Of a stretch of DNA of 15,888 nt, positions 7,319-14,954 are shown piece by piece. The translations under genes and the position numbers were made by a program. The notes beneath the pieces were generated by a model. The model saw nothing but the letters and a program-made list of their open reading frames with translations. It made no database searches and had not been told where the DNA came from. Source of the DNA: an uncultured Brevundimonas sp. (GTDB lineage: Bacteria > Pseudomonadota > Alphaproteobacteria > Caulobacterales > Caulobacteraceae); contig CAMLNT010000036.1 of NCBI GenBank assembly GCA_946481425.1, positions 1 to 15,888 on the forward strand. Reading direction: 5' to 3'. Numbering within the stretch: the first letter of the stretch is position 1; each line of letters opens with the position of its first letter.

Positions 7319-10300
7319 TCACAGCATTAACGCCGCCGGCTCGCCCCAACCGAACGTCACGGACCCCTGCGCCACTCGCGCGGCGAGGCCTGTCGGCGTA
7401 CCTTCTGGGAAAACCTCCGCCTGCGCATCGGCCGACCAGACGAGGCTGCTCGTCTCCACCTGCGTTTCGAAGACAATGGCGTCTTCGGCACAGATTTGGA
7501 CCCGATAGATCTCACGCTCCTCGCTCAGCGGCGGCTCACGGTCCCATCCGTCGCCGCCGGTGCGCGCCCGGCGTATCCAGCTCAGGGCGAGCGCGCCGTC
7601 CGTCAGCCAATCGCCTCGCAGATGCGCCGGCGCCCACGGTCGCTCCGACAGACCACGCCAGACCATCGCGGCGCCTTCAGCCTCACCGCCCGGCGGCGCC
7701 CCGGCGGGCGCCGTACGCCAGATCAGGGGTAATCCGCGCTCGTGCCCATCGAGCGGCACAGGTGTCAGTCCCTCGACAGCCACGACCCAGGCGCCGTGCG
7801 GCGTCGCCTGGCTCGCGCGGCGTTCCGTTCCGGCCTGTCCTCTCAGGAGCCCGGAGAGACTCCAGACGCCCTCCTCGATTTCCTCGGCGGCGCGGAACTG
7901 AACGATTTCGGGATCCTGCCCTTCGACAATGACGGCCAGGATATTTCGCCCGCCCAGGACCGCCTCGGCCGTCTTCGCTTCGGGCGCGCGGCCCTGCCAC
8001 CGGACTTTCATTGTCGCGGCCTCGTCCCAACGGCCGATTGGACCCGGGGGCAGATCCTCGATCAGCTGGCCGGCCGGACAGGCCGCAGTCGCCCGCGCTC
8101 GCAGGCTCAGGCTTTCCGCTGAGGCTCCCACGTGGATATCGACCGTCCGCCAGGGCTCGCCGGCGACTGCCGCAAGCGGTCCGACGCCCTCCAGTGGCAG
8201 GTCGAGGGGCAGGAGCCAGGGCGTCACGTCGCCGCTGAGCGGCTCGCCCGGTCGCCAGGTTTCGACACCCTCGCGCCGCGCGCTTTCGAAGACCGCTTCA
8301 ACGATCGCCCTCGGCTGTTCATCCAGTTCGACTCGAAGCACTCGCCAGAGACCATCTAGGCCGGGGATCGACACCACATCCCCCGCCTCGACGACGAGGG
8401 CCGTCAAGGGGGCCAGACGTATCGTACCTTGCTCTTGTATGGACTTCTCGCGCGCCAGCAGTCGGGCGGCGGCCTGTTCTGCCCGTCCCTCGTCCAGAAC
8501 CATTGGCAGGTCCACGTCACGGCTCACCTGACCGTCGTCGGCGCGCACGACCACGGCCCCGACGGCGTAGTCCGCGGCTCCGTCTATGAACCGCGCACGC
8601 AGCACGCTCACGCCGGCCTCAAGCGTCCGCGACGCGGTCAGCGCCACGCCCTCATCGGGCGAGGCCAGATCGTCCTCGGTGAGCATCCGCGCCGTCGTTC
8701 TGCCGAGGAAAGCCACGCGCTCTCCCCGCTCAGCGGCCTCCACGCCAAGCGCGGCCAGAAGTGGCCCGATGGCCGCCGTCGTCGTCATGGGCCTGTCGAT
8801 CAAATAGCCGTCGATCACACCCGATACGCCCGAGACATCGATTTCAGTCGGGTCCAGCCCGGACCGCGACGCGATCACCGCGACAAGATCCGCAGCCTCG
8901 CCCGAAAGCCGGCCGTTCAGCCAGTGCCCGGTGCGCCAGTTGTCGCCGTCCGCCCAGACGTCCAATCGCGCCGGAAAATCCGGGAAGGGTCGCGCGTCCC
9001 AGCACCAGGCATCTACCGCCTCGATCATCCGGCCGTCCCAGGCCGGCGCGGCCGGATTGGCCGAGGTCTCCGCGAAGGCGTCCAAAGTCGCCTCCAGATG
9101 CCGCCGCTGCATCAGGTCGTCTCTTCGCCCGTCCGAGAACGGCGGCACAGCACTCTCGGCGCTCTTGGAATCGACGAACAGATTCGGGGCGTTGCCGCCC
9201 CGATCAATGGCGCCACAGCCGAACTCGAACAGCCGCACCGGCTTCATCCCCGGCACCCAGTCGGTCGGGGTCGCGCTCCTGGCCCCGGCTGGCCGGTCGT
9301 AATGGGGGCGACTCCACCATCCGGCGATGTCCTTTGGCCGGAACTGCCAGGCTTCGTCGTGGGCCGGGTCAACGATCGGAGTCCGGTCCTGAGCCATGCG
9401 CGCCGCAACATCGGCATAGAACCAGTCGTAGCCCTCGCCCGATTGAACCCCGGCCCTCAGGTAATCGCCGGCGTCGGCGCCCCGCCAGCCGGCCATTGCG
9501 TCTAAGTGCTCGGCCCCGTCCCGCCAGTCTGAAACAGGCGGATACCAGTCGATCCCGACGCAGCTTATCGCCGGCTCCGCCCAAAGCGGATCGAGATGAA
9601 AGGCGAAACCGCCCGGATCATCGGCGTGCTTCACGCCGTTCCACTCGCTCCAGTCCGCCGCATAACTGATCAGGACGCCCGACCCCAGGATCGACCGGCA
9701 GTCCTGCGCCAGTCTCTTAAGAGCCTGCACCGCCGGATAGGCGGCCGCCCCCCGAACGGTGGTCAGCCCTCGAAACTCTGATCCGATGAGCAGGCCGTCA
9801 GCCCCAGCCCGCGTCGCCAGATGCGCATAGTGCAGCACCATCCGACGCCAGCCCCAGTCGTCGGAGCCTTCGTAGTCCACGCGGCCCTCGCGGACCTCGA
9901 AATCATCTTCCTCGGCTGCGCCGAAGAAGGCCGCGACCTGGGCGTCTGCCGTCCCTGTCCCGTCCACTGTCCCGGCCTTGCCCGCCGCAGGATGACAGGT
10001 CACTCGCCCGCGCCAGGGATAGGCGCCCTGCTCAGCTCCACCATAGGGATCCGTCAAGCCATTGCCTGCCGGCACATCCATCATGAGGAACGGCGCCAGC
10101 GTCACTTCCAGCCCCCGCCGCTTCAACTCCGCGATCGCCGCGATGACTGTGTCGTCCGATGGCGTACCGCCATAGGCGGGCGCGCCATCGATCTCGCTGA
10201 CCACCCCGGCATCGCCACGCTCCAGCCCTGACACGCGCCAGCCCGCGCCCAGCGTCACCTTGTCTGCCCGGTCGACCTTCGGTCTGACCTGGCATTCCCC

Positions 10301-11119
10301 GCATCTCAAATCGTCCCCGAACCAGCTGACCACCAGCGTCACCCGCTTCAGGTTCGGCAACTGCGCCTGCAGCTGGTCCAGCGACACGATCAGGTCCGCT
10401 CGGCCATCGCGGTTGTTCAGGTTCTCCGCCCGGGAACCGAACAGCCCCTCGCGCCGCAGGACCGGCGTCGTCGCATAGACGAACTCGCCCGCCCCCGGGA
10501 TCAGGCACACGCCTTCAAGCTTGTCCTCAAGCCGGGGCGCCTCGCCTCTCGGCCGCCTGAACACCTCGAAGGCCAGCTGCGGAACCCGGTCACCGAACGC
10601 CTCCAGCGCCAGGTCTTCGAACACCACATAGGCGAGGCCCCGATAAGCCGGCGCCGCGCCCTCGACCGCCTCGATCAGGCTGTCCGGCATCTGGTCCTCG
10701 GTCCCCCGATGGACGCGCATCGCGACCTTGCCGACGTCAAGCGGCTGACCGTCAGCCCAGACGCGCCCGATTCCGTCGATCGGCCCTTCGCACAGTCCGA
10801 CCGCGAAGCTCAGCGAATAGCCGTAGTCGACAGTCCTCGGCCCGCCCTTGCCGGCTCTCGCCTCGTGCCGGCTCTCGCGGAACCGCGCCGCCCAGATGAT
10901 CTGTCCGACCACCCGCACCCGTCCGAAGGCCACCGGGATCGGCGCCCCCTCGCTCGTGCCCTGGACCCGCAGCTGGTCCAGCCTCGGACCAATCTGCCGT
11001 GTGGGCGCAAGCGACTGGATGGCCGCCCGATCGATCTGCGCGCCGACGGCCGACCCGATCATCTGCCCGATCGGTCCTCCGATCTGGCCGCCCACGCTCG
11101 ACAGGATCACCTGCGCCAT
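7319..11119 (-). CDS. g15: GTA baseplate multidomain protein (megatron, g15)
   Basis: A 1266-aa tail-tip protein. In R. capsulatus GTA the homologue forms the end of the tail that contacts and penetrates the cell envelope. The start at 11119 has GAGGAGGTG just upstream and gives a glycine-rich N terminus (QIGGPIGQMIGSAVGAQID) typical of the family; a longer in-frame start at 11170 lacks support. The N-terminal part (to about 280) is tail-protein-like. Residues about 425-735 form the GTA TIM-barrel-like domain with LLIGSEFRGLT (E448), GIDWYPPVSDW and LFEFGCGAIDRG (E632). A phage-tail domain follows at about 795-960 and a C-terminal GTA-specific domain after about 1050. The stop codon of g14 overlaps this start by one base (TGATG), so translation is probably coupled. 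The length is near that of characterised g15 proteins. Confidence 0.95.
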   Translation of the reverse strand: MAQVILSSVGGQIGGPIGQMIGSAVGAQIDRAAIQSLAPTRQIGPRLDQLRVQGTSEGAPIPVAFGRVRVVGQIIWAARFRESRHEARAGKGGPRTVDYGYSLSFAVGLCEGPIDGIGRVWADGQPLDVGKVAMRVHRGTEDQMPDSLIEAVEGAAPAYRGLAYVVFEDLALEAFGDRVPQLAFEVFRRPRGEAPRLEDKLEGVCLIPGAGEFVYATTPVLRREGLFGSRAENLNNRDGRADLIVSLDQLQAQLPNLKRVTLVVSWFGDDLRCGECQVRPKVDRADKVTLGAGWRVSGLERGDAGVVSEIDGAPAYGGTPSDDTVIAAIAELKRRGLEVTLAPFLMMDVPAGNGLTDPYGGAEQGAYPWRGRVTCHPAAGKAGTVDGTGTADAQVAAFFGAAEEDDFEVREGRVDYEGSDDWGWRRMVLHYAHLATRAGADGLLIGSEFRGLTTVRGAAAYPAVQALKRLAQDCRSILGSGVLISYAADWSEWNGVKHADDPGGFAFHLDPLWAEPAISCVGIDWYPPVSDWRDGAEHLDAMAGWRGADAGDYLRAGVQSGEGYDWFYADVAARMAQDRTPIVDPAHDEAWQFRPKDIAGWWSRPHYDRPAGARSATPTDWVPGMKPVRLFEFGCGAIDRGGNAPNLFVDSKSAESAVPPFSDGRRDDLMQRRHLEATLDAFAETSANPAAPAWDGRMIEAVDAWCWDARPFPDFPARLDVWADGDNWRTGHWLNGRLSGEAADLVAVIASRSGLDPTEIDVSGVSGVIDGYLIDRPMTTTAAIGPLLAALGVEAAERGERVAFLGRTTARMLTEDDLASPDEGVALTASRTLEAGVSVLRARFIDGAADYAVGAVVVRADDGQVSRDVDLPMVLDEGRAEQAAARLLAREKSIQEQGTIRLAPLTALVVEAGDVVSIPGLDGLWRVLRVELDEQPRAIVEAVFESARREGVETWRPGEPLSGDVTPWLLPLDLPLEGVGPLAAVAGEPWRTVDIHVGASAESLSLRARATAACPAGQLIEDLPPGPIGRWDEAATMKVRWQGRAPEAKTAEAVLGGRNILAVIVEGQDPEIVQFRAAEEIEEGVWSLSGLLRGQAGTERRASQATPHGAWVVAVEGLTPVPLDGHERGLPLIWRTAPAGAPPGGEAEGAAMVWRGLSERPWAPAHLRGDWLTDGALALSWIRRARTGGDGWDREPPLSEEREIYRVQICAEDAIVFETQVETSSLVWSADAQAEVFPEGTPTGLAARVAQGSVTFGWGEPAALML

Positions 11120-11565
11120 CAGTTCACCTCCTCGGGAAAAGCGAAGGCCGCGACGAGCCGTGCCCGCCACCAGTCACCCAGCCAGCTTTCGACCACCGCC
11201 CGGCCCCAGTAGGCGTGCACGATCCGGGGCGTCGGTCCCGTCCGGCTCAGGATCGCGCAGTGTTTCACCGCCGCCTCAGGCGCCATCCGGAACAGAAGCA
11301 CATCCCCCGCCTCAGCCGCCTCGACCGGCTTCTCGACCAGCCAGCGCCGCGCGGCGTCCAGCAACCGCTCCTCGCCACACACCTCGGCCCAGTCCGCGCG
11401 ATAGGGACTGACCGTTTGGGGCTCTTGTCCATGGATCGCCCGCCACACGCCGCGCACCAGCCCCAGGCAATCGCAGCCCACGCCCCTGGTGCTCGCCTGA
11501 TGCCGATAGGGCGTGCCCAGCCAGTCCAGCGCCTCGGCCAGAGCCTTGTCCCCGATCGCGCTCAT
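11119..11565 (-). CDS. g14: GTA NlpC/P60-family cell-wall peptidase (g14)
   Basis: A 148-aa cysteine peptidase carried at the tail tip, expected to cut peptidoglycan peptides so that DNA can cross the recipient wall. The catalytic cysteine is C33 in GVGCDCLGLVRG (C31 is adjacent), the histidine H102 in VKHCAILS, and a third polar residue H117 in RIVHAYW, matching the NlpC/P60 order. It lacks a signal peptide, as expected for a particle component. The ATG at 11565 has GGGAG seven bases upstream and overlaps the g13 stop as ATGA. Upstream in-frame codons belong to the g13 region read in another frame and are not part of it. It ends with a one-base overlap into g15. Confidence 0.94.
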   Translation of the reverse strand: MSAIGDKALAEALDWLGTPYRHQASTRGVGCDCLGLVRGVWRAIHGQEPQTVSPYRADWAEVCGEERLLDAARRWLVEKPVEAAEAGDVLLFRMAPEAAVKHCAILSRTGPTPRIVHAYWGRAVVESWLGDWWRARLVAAFAFPEEVN

Positions 11566-12212
11566 CGCCGGCTCCCGCCGTCGTGGCGCCCACCTTCCAT
11601 TGGCCGCGCCAGCAGGAAGTCGTCGCCCGGAATGTCCGGAAAGCCGCGGAAGTTGTCGGTGTTGCCAAACGCCCCGCAGGTTCCGAACCGCTTGTCGCAG
11701 ACCGCCCCCGGATGCGCCTCCAGATCCAGTCCGCAGCGCGCATCGCCCAGCACCGCGTCGCACAGCCGGCCGAAAGTCCGGCCGATCACCCGGTCGAGTC
11801 GAGCCGTCGGCCCCTCGATCTCCAGCGTCACCCAATCCCCCAAGACGACCGCCCGTCGCACCTGCCCGGCCCGGAGCAGCACCTTCAGCTCCGGCATCCC
11901 CCAGTCGACCGTCCAGGTCGCGATCTTCGCCCCGTCCCAGCGACCTGACCGGATGTCCCCGAGCGTCACGCCCTCGACGTCCAGCATTCCCTCCGCCGAG
12001 GCCTGACCCGCCTCCAGGCCCAGCTCCTGGTGCGCCGCCCCTGCTGTCCACCCCCCGTCAGCCCGGCAGGTCACCCCGTCGACCTCCAGGGCCTCGTCAT
12101 GGTCCGTGAAGCCCAGCCGTGCGCCGTCCGACAGCGTCACGATCCAGGCATGGCACATTGTCGCCGCTCCGCTCTCGATGCGGGCGGCCAGCGCCTCTGG
12201 CACGTCTCTCAT
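11562..12212 (-). CDS. g13: GTA tail hub protein, DUF2163 (g13)
   Basis: A 216-aa baseplate hub protein joining the distal tail ring to the megatron. The N terminus (MRDVPEALAARIESGAAT) and the TDHDEALEVDGVTCRA segment are typical of DUF2163. The C-terminal part has four cysteines at 151, 160, 172 and 179, in CDAVLGDARC and VCDKRFGTCG, followed by the family's GNTDNFRGFP and a short acidic end. In the lambda tail-tip protein L four cysteines bind an iron-sulfur cluster, and this pattern is compatible with that. The start ATG at 12212 lies five bases after the g12 stop, with AGGA about ten bases upstream. The stop overlaps g14 by four bases. Confidence 0.94.
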   Translation of the reverse strand: MRDVPEALAARIESGAATMCHAWIVTLSDGARLGFTDHDEALEVDGVTCRADGGWTAGAAHQELGLEAGQASAEGMLDVEGVTLGDIRSGRWDGAKIATWTVDWGMPELKVLLRAGQVRRAVVLGDWVTLEIEGPTARLDRVIGRTFGRLCDAVLGDARCGLDLEAHPGAVCDKRFGTCGAFGNTDNFRGFPDIPGDDFLLARPMEGGRHDGGSRR

Positions 12213-12217
12213 TTTGC

Positions 12218-12820
12218 TTAGATCCTGACCTCGATCAGAGGCACGGCCGCGATCCGGCCCGCCTCGAAACTCTCCAGCGTCACATCGATCCGGTCGGCAT
12301 CGAACCTGACCGGCGTATCGAACAGAAAGCCTGCCGTAACCGCCGCGCCCTCGTCCGGCGCCTCCGCCAGCGTCACCTCGCCGGTCGTTGCGTCGAGCGT
12401 GAAGGAAGCTGCGTTCCCGTCCACCGCCAATACGACGCTGCCCTCGACAGGCTTGCGGATTGGCCGCCACAGGTCGCCGTAAGCCTTGCGGAGCGCGAAC
12501 GACGTCTGCTCCCCATCCCCCGTCCCGAGCATCTGATCGCTCGCCGCCGGCTCACCCGCGCCGCTTCGGAAGTCCGCGAAGTCCCGGAACCGGAATCCGT
12601 AGAGCCGCGCCCGACGCGCCTCGAAGAAGGCGCTCAGCGCCGCCATGTCCTCCAGCGACCTCAACCCCGCCCCGATCAGGTAGCGCCTGCGCCCATGCGC
12701 CCACGGCGTCGAGCGCCGCTCGAACCCGTTCGACAGGGTCACGATCTCCGTCCGCCGCTCGACCCCGCCCGTCGAACCGAACGCCAGCCGCGCCGGCAGG
12801 CTCACCTCGTGAAAGCTCAT
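12218..12820 (-). CDS. g12: GTA distal tail protein, DUF2460 (g12)
   Basis: A 200-aa protein that in R. capsulatus GTA forms the ring at the end of the tail tube. Family hallmarks are the opening FHEVSLPARLAFGSTGG, the segment ERRSTPWAHGRRRYLIG and the aromatic run ARLYGFRFRDFADF at about 71-84, followed by beta-rich sequence ending LESFEAGRIAAVPLIEVRI. The ATG at 12820 overlaps the g11 stop as ATGA, with GGGAG upstream. It is followed by g13 after five bases. Length and ends are normal for the family. Confidence 0.94.
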   Translation of the reverse strand: MSFHEVSLPARLAFGSTGGVERRTEIVTLSNGFERRSTPWAHGRRRYLIGAGLRSLEDMAALSAFFEARRARLYGFRFRDFADFRSGAGEPAASDQMLGTGDGEQTSFALRKAYGDLWRPIRKPVEGSVVLAVDGNAASFTLDATTGEVTLAEAPDEGAAVTAGFLFDTPVRFDADRIDVTLESFEAGRIAAVPLIEVRI

Positions 12821-13341
12821 CCCCGCGCTCCCAGCCGCATGGCCCTCACCAGCGCCTGGGCGATCTGCGCCTCGGACCGCAGCAGCCGTTCCGGCCCGCC
12901 CTGCACCGCGACGTTCACAGTCACCGATCCGCCACCGACCGGTCCGATCTCGCCCGCCGCCGCCGGCCGGAACACCTCCGGCCCCCGCTCCCCGACCAGG
13001 TAGGCCATGCCCGGCGTCGCCATCCCGCCATCGGCCTTCGAGCCGCCGAACGCGCCATTGATCGCCTGCGATAACGCCTCGCCCAGAGACGCCCCGTGCC
13101 CGCTTCCGGCCGCGGCGTTGATCACCGCCAGCACCGCGCGCGCCAGCTCCTGCATCGTGATTTCCCCATCCGCCGCCGCCCGCGCCAGCGACCGGGCCAG
13201 GCTCTCGCCCGCCCGCTCGAAACTGGTTTCGATCGCCTGGGCCGCGGCCTCCGCCGGCGCCTTCAACCGCTCCAGCGCTTCGGCCGCCTCGGTGGCCTTG
13301 ATCGGCACGGCGTCGAGGCCGCGCGCTGAATGCTCATCCAT
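12817..13341 (-). CDS. g11: GTA tape measure protein, short form (g11)
   Basis: A 174-aa protein in the tape-measure position. The N-terminal 75 residues are an Ala/Glu/Arg-rich amphipathic helix with coiled-coil character. Residues about 104-133 carry the phage tail tape-measure signature GGMATPGMAYLVGERGPEVF, which ends many lambda-type tape measures. A strand (SVTVNVAVQGG) and a final helix follow. It contains essentially only the terminal module plus a short helix, consistent with a very short tail. The ATG at 13341 has GGAG six bases upstream and overlaps the g10.1 reading frame by eight bases. Its stop overlaps g12. Confidence 0.88.
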   Translation of the reverse strand: MDEHSARGLDAVPIKATEAAEALERLKAPAEAAAQAIETSFERAGESLARSLARAAADGEITMQELARAVLAVINAAAGSGHGASLGEALSQAINGAFGGSKADGGMATPGMAYLVGERGPEVFRPAAAGEIGPVGGGSVTVNVAVQGGPERLLRSEAQIAQALVRAMRLGARG

Positions 13342-13516
13342 CAGTCTCTCCGTCCGGCCACCGTTCAGCCAGCCGCTCCAGCTCGGCCCGGCTCATCGCC
13401 GCCTGCCCGGGCGTCGCCGTCAGCATCCGCCACTCCCTCAGCGACAGCCGCCAGAATCCCTCCGGCGTCACGCCGAACCGCTCCACCGCCAGCCGAAGCA
13501 TCACGGCCCAGCTCAC
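13334..13516 (-). CDS. g10.1: GTA tail assembly chaperone-like protein (g10.1)
   Basis: A 60-aa protein in the slot of the small rcc01693-type tail assembly chaperone. Typical features are the RLAVERFGVTPEGFWRLSLREW segment, the motif LTATPGQ and a final LERLAERWPDGE; the FWRLSL/EW region is the family signature. The start taken is GTG at 13516, which overlaps the g10 stop as GTGA. An ATG at 13501, five codons later with GGGGTGAG upstream, is a real alternative. By analogy with lambda gpG/gpGT it would bind the tape measure during tail assembly. It may also be made as a fusion with g10 by frameshift. Confidence 0.85.
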   Translation of the reverse strand: MSWAVMLRLAVERFGVTPEGFWRLSLREWRMLTATPGQAAMSRAELERLAERWPDGETDG

Positions 13517-13519
13517 CCC
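13513..13519 (-). other. Candidate -1 frameshift site at the g10 / g10.1 junction
   Basis: On the minus strand the last g10 codons read GCG GGG TGA. A glycine tRNA on GGG can slip back one base within the GGGG run (13516-13519) and still pair fully. The next codon in the new frame is then GTG of g10.1, and the TGA is bypassed. The result would be a 156-aa g10-g10.1 fusion. Programmed -1 frameshifting at this gene position is known in many long-tailed phages. No heptamer of the X XXY YYZ form is present, so the signal would be weak. Confidence 0.3.
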
Positions 13520-13803
13520 GCCGCCGCCGCGAACGCCTTCGCCACGGCCTCGGCCGCCGCCTTCGGGTCGGCATCCGACGCCAGCCTTCGCGCCGTCGCC
13601 TCATCCGCCCCGCCGCCCCGCAACAGCGCCGCCAGCACCCCGGCCAGATCGATTGCCGACAGCCGCCGCATCCGTTCGGCCAGGTCCGCGAACCCATTCG
13701 CCCCAAGAGCCGTCTCGATCTCCGCCAGCGCCCCCAGTGTCAGGCACAGCCAGACGCGCTCCCTCGCCAGCACCGCCTCGCACTCGCCCCGCGCCGCGTT
13801 CAT
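13513..13803 (-). CDS. g10: GTA tail assembly protein (g10, GTA_gp10-like)
   Basis: A 96-aa, mainly helical protein lying directly after the major tail protein, in the position of GTA g10, which belongs to the tail assembly chaperone class. The core VWLCLTLGALAEIETALG (about 18-34) followed by FADLAERMRRLSAIDLAGVLAALLRGGG matches the family pattern. The ATG at 13803 overlaps the g9 stop by one base (TGATG), with GAGG at a suitable distance. Longer in-frame upstream sequence belongs to g9 in another frame. The stop overlaps the g10.1 GTG by four bases. Confidence 0.9.
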   Translation of the reverse strand: MNAARGECEAVLARERVWLCLTLGALAEIETALGANGFADLAERMRRLSAIDLAGVLAALLRGGGADEATARRLASDADPKAAAEAVAKAFAAAAG

Positions 13804-14219
13804 CACAGCGCCTCGAACGTCAGCTCGCCCGCGCTCGCCAGGTTCAGGGCGAACGTCGCCTCGCCGGCGTGATCCCCGGCGTATTCCAGCGCCACCACCA
13901 GGAACGGCCCCTCGATCACGCCGAAGTCCGGTACGATCAGCCGCCACGTCCGGGCCGCCTGTTCGAAGAAGGCCTCGCGCACCACCGCGTCCGAGGTGGC
14001 GTCCCTGAACACGCCCTGCCCCGAAACCGAGCACGCCTTGACGCCCGCGCCGGCCAGCAGCTCGCGCCACCGCCCGGTCGAGTCCGCATCGGTCACATCG
14101 ACCGTGCGGGCGTTCAGCGCGATCGTCCGCGCCTTCAAGCCGGCGACCGTGGTGAAGGCCTCCTCCGCCTCCCCGTCGCCGATCTTCAACAGAATGTCCT
14201 TGCCGCGTTGCGCCGCCAT
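13803..14219 (-). CDS. g9: GTA major tail tube protein (g9)
   Basis: A 138-aa tail tube subunit of the TP901-1/GTA major-tail type. The N-terminal GKDILLKIGDG, the VAGLKARTIALNARTVDVT segment, DSTGRWRELLAGAG and VSGQGVFRDATSD are the family's landmarks; the remainder is beta-rich, as for a tube protein. The ATG at 14219 has a strong GGAGGA site. It begins ten bases after the g8 stop, one of the few GTA junctions with no overlap. The strong ribosome site fits a structural protein needed in many copies. Confidence 0.95.
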   Translation of the reverse strand: MAAQRGKDILLKIGDGEAEEAFTTVAGLKARTIALNARTVDVTDADSTGRWRELLAGAGVKACSVSGQGVFRDATSDAVVREAFFEQAARTWRLIVPDFGVIEGPFLVVALEYAGDHAGEATFALNLASAGELTFEAL

Positions 14220-14229
14220 GCGGTCCTCC

Positions 14230-14640
14230 TCAAACAGGCTCGATGACCGCGCGTACGCGCGTCACGCCGAGCGTCTTCTTCCAGTCGGCCGCTCGGAACA
14301 CGTCCTGGTAGGTCACCCTCAGGTTCACGACCCGGTGGCCTGCGATCGGGATCGGCGCCTCGCTCAGCGCCGTCCGCACGGCCGCGCTCACAGCCTTGGC
14401 CTCCTCCGTCCCGCCGAAGCGCGATCGCGCCGTCAGGGTTACGATGTGCTCGGTCGCCTCCCCGTCCGCCGCATAGGGCCGGCTCTCCGACCGCCCGATC
14501 AGCAGGTGCGGCCAGCCCGGATCCTGCGGCGGCTCGTCATAGATCGCGGCCGGGTGTCCCAGTGTTGCGCGCACGCCGTCGTCGGCGCGCAGATGATCGA
14601 TCAGCGCCCGCTGCAAGGCGCGTTCGGGGTCAAGGGTCAT
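14230..14640 (-). CDS. g8: GTA tail terminator, DUF3168 (g8)
   Basis: A 136-aa DUF3168 protein, the tail terminator/tail-completion role in GTA particles. Recognisable parts are the N-terminal helix (ERALQRALIDHLRAD), AIYDEPPQDPGWPHLLIG, the EHIVTLTARSRFGGTEEA core and the closing TRVRAVIEPV. The ATG at 14640 overlaps the g7 stop by one base (TAATG). Longer in-frame upstream sequence is out-of-frame g7 and is excluded. Ribosome site is weak (GAGA), in keeping with coupling to g7. Confidence 0.93.
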   Translation of the reverse strand: MTLDPERALQRALIDHLRADDGVRATLGHPAAIYDEPPQDPGWPHLLIGRSESRPYAADGEATEHIVTLTARSRFGGTEEAKAVSAAVRTALSEAPIPIAGHRVVNLRVTYQDVFRAADWKKTLGVTRVRAVIEPV

Positions 14641-14954
14641 TACAGGTCTCGCTGAAGGGTCAGGATCATGCGACCCATCTTCGGGCGCTCCTGATCGACG
14701 AGGACGAGCCGCCACTCTCGGCCCTCGCAATCCACCCTTTGTCCGGCCTCGACGCGCGGGTCAGACCGCGATTCCGCAAGGCGTTGCTCGCGGATGGTCG
14801 GCGCCATTCCGCTCGCTCCATCCCCGCTTCTTTGCGGGGATGAAAGCGCCAGCCACAGGTCCCCGAGCGGGCTCCATTCCACCGTCCGACCGCCCAGATC
14901 CGTCTCGACCTCGGTCCGCTGGAACAGATGCGCCAGCGTCCGGTGCGCCCTCAC
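14640..14954 (-). CDS. g7: GTA head-tail adaptor (g7) with an embedded palindrome
   Basis: A 104-aa head-closure/adaptor protein in the g7 position. The C-terminal half (RVEAGQRVDCEGREWRLV, then MILTLQRDL) fits phage head-completion proteins, and DLWLAL at 32-37 fits the conserved strand near the middle. Residues 38-46 (SSPQRSGDG) are encoded by a perfect 9-bp inverted repeat and look unlike the family; they probably form an inserted surface loop. The start is GTG at 14954, overlapping the g6 stop as GTGA. The frame is open, so the insertion, if that is what it is, was in-frame. Confidence 0.85.
   Translation of the reverse strand: MRAHRTLAHLFQRTEVETDLGGRTVEWSPLGDLWLALSSPQRSGDGASGMAPTIREQRLAESRSDPRVEAGQRVDCEGREWRLVLVDQERPKMGRMILTLQRDL
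14819..14842. repeat. Perfect inverted repeat, 9-bp arms, 6-base loop, inside g7
   Basis: CATCCCCGC, loop TTCTTT, then GCGGGGATG on the plus strand. The arms are perfectly complementary, which is unlikely by chance within a coding frame even at this GC content. There is no T-run after it on either strand, so it is not an intrinsic terminator. It looks like a small dispersed palindromic element caught in a gene. Confidence 0.75.

Noticed and set aside
8429..9669. Long plus-strand open frames antisense to g15
   Set aside because: Arg/Pro/Ser-rich low-complexity translations with no family features, fully inside a well-supported minus-strand gene.
11566..12051. N-terminal extension of the g14 frame (310-aa version)
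   Set aside because: The extension overlaps g13 in another frame and is Gly/Arg-rich. The ATG at 11565, coupled to the g13 stop, gives the normal NlpC/P60 length.
13804..14070. N-terminal extension of the g10 frame (185-aa version)
   Set aside because: It overlaps g9 out of frame and reads as low-complexity Gly/Arg. The ATG at 13803 overlapping the g9 stop gives the family length.
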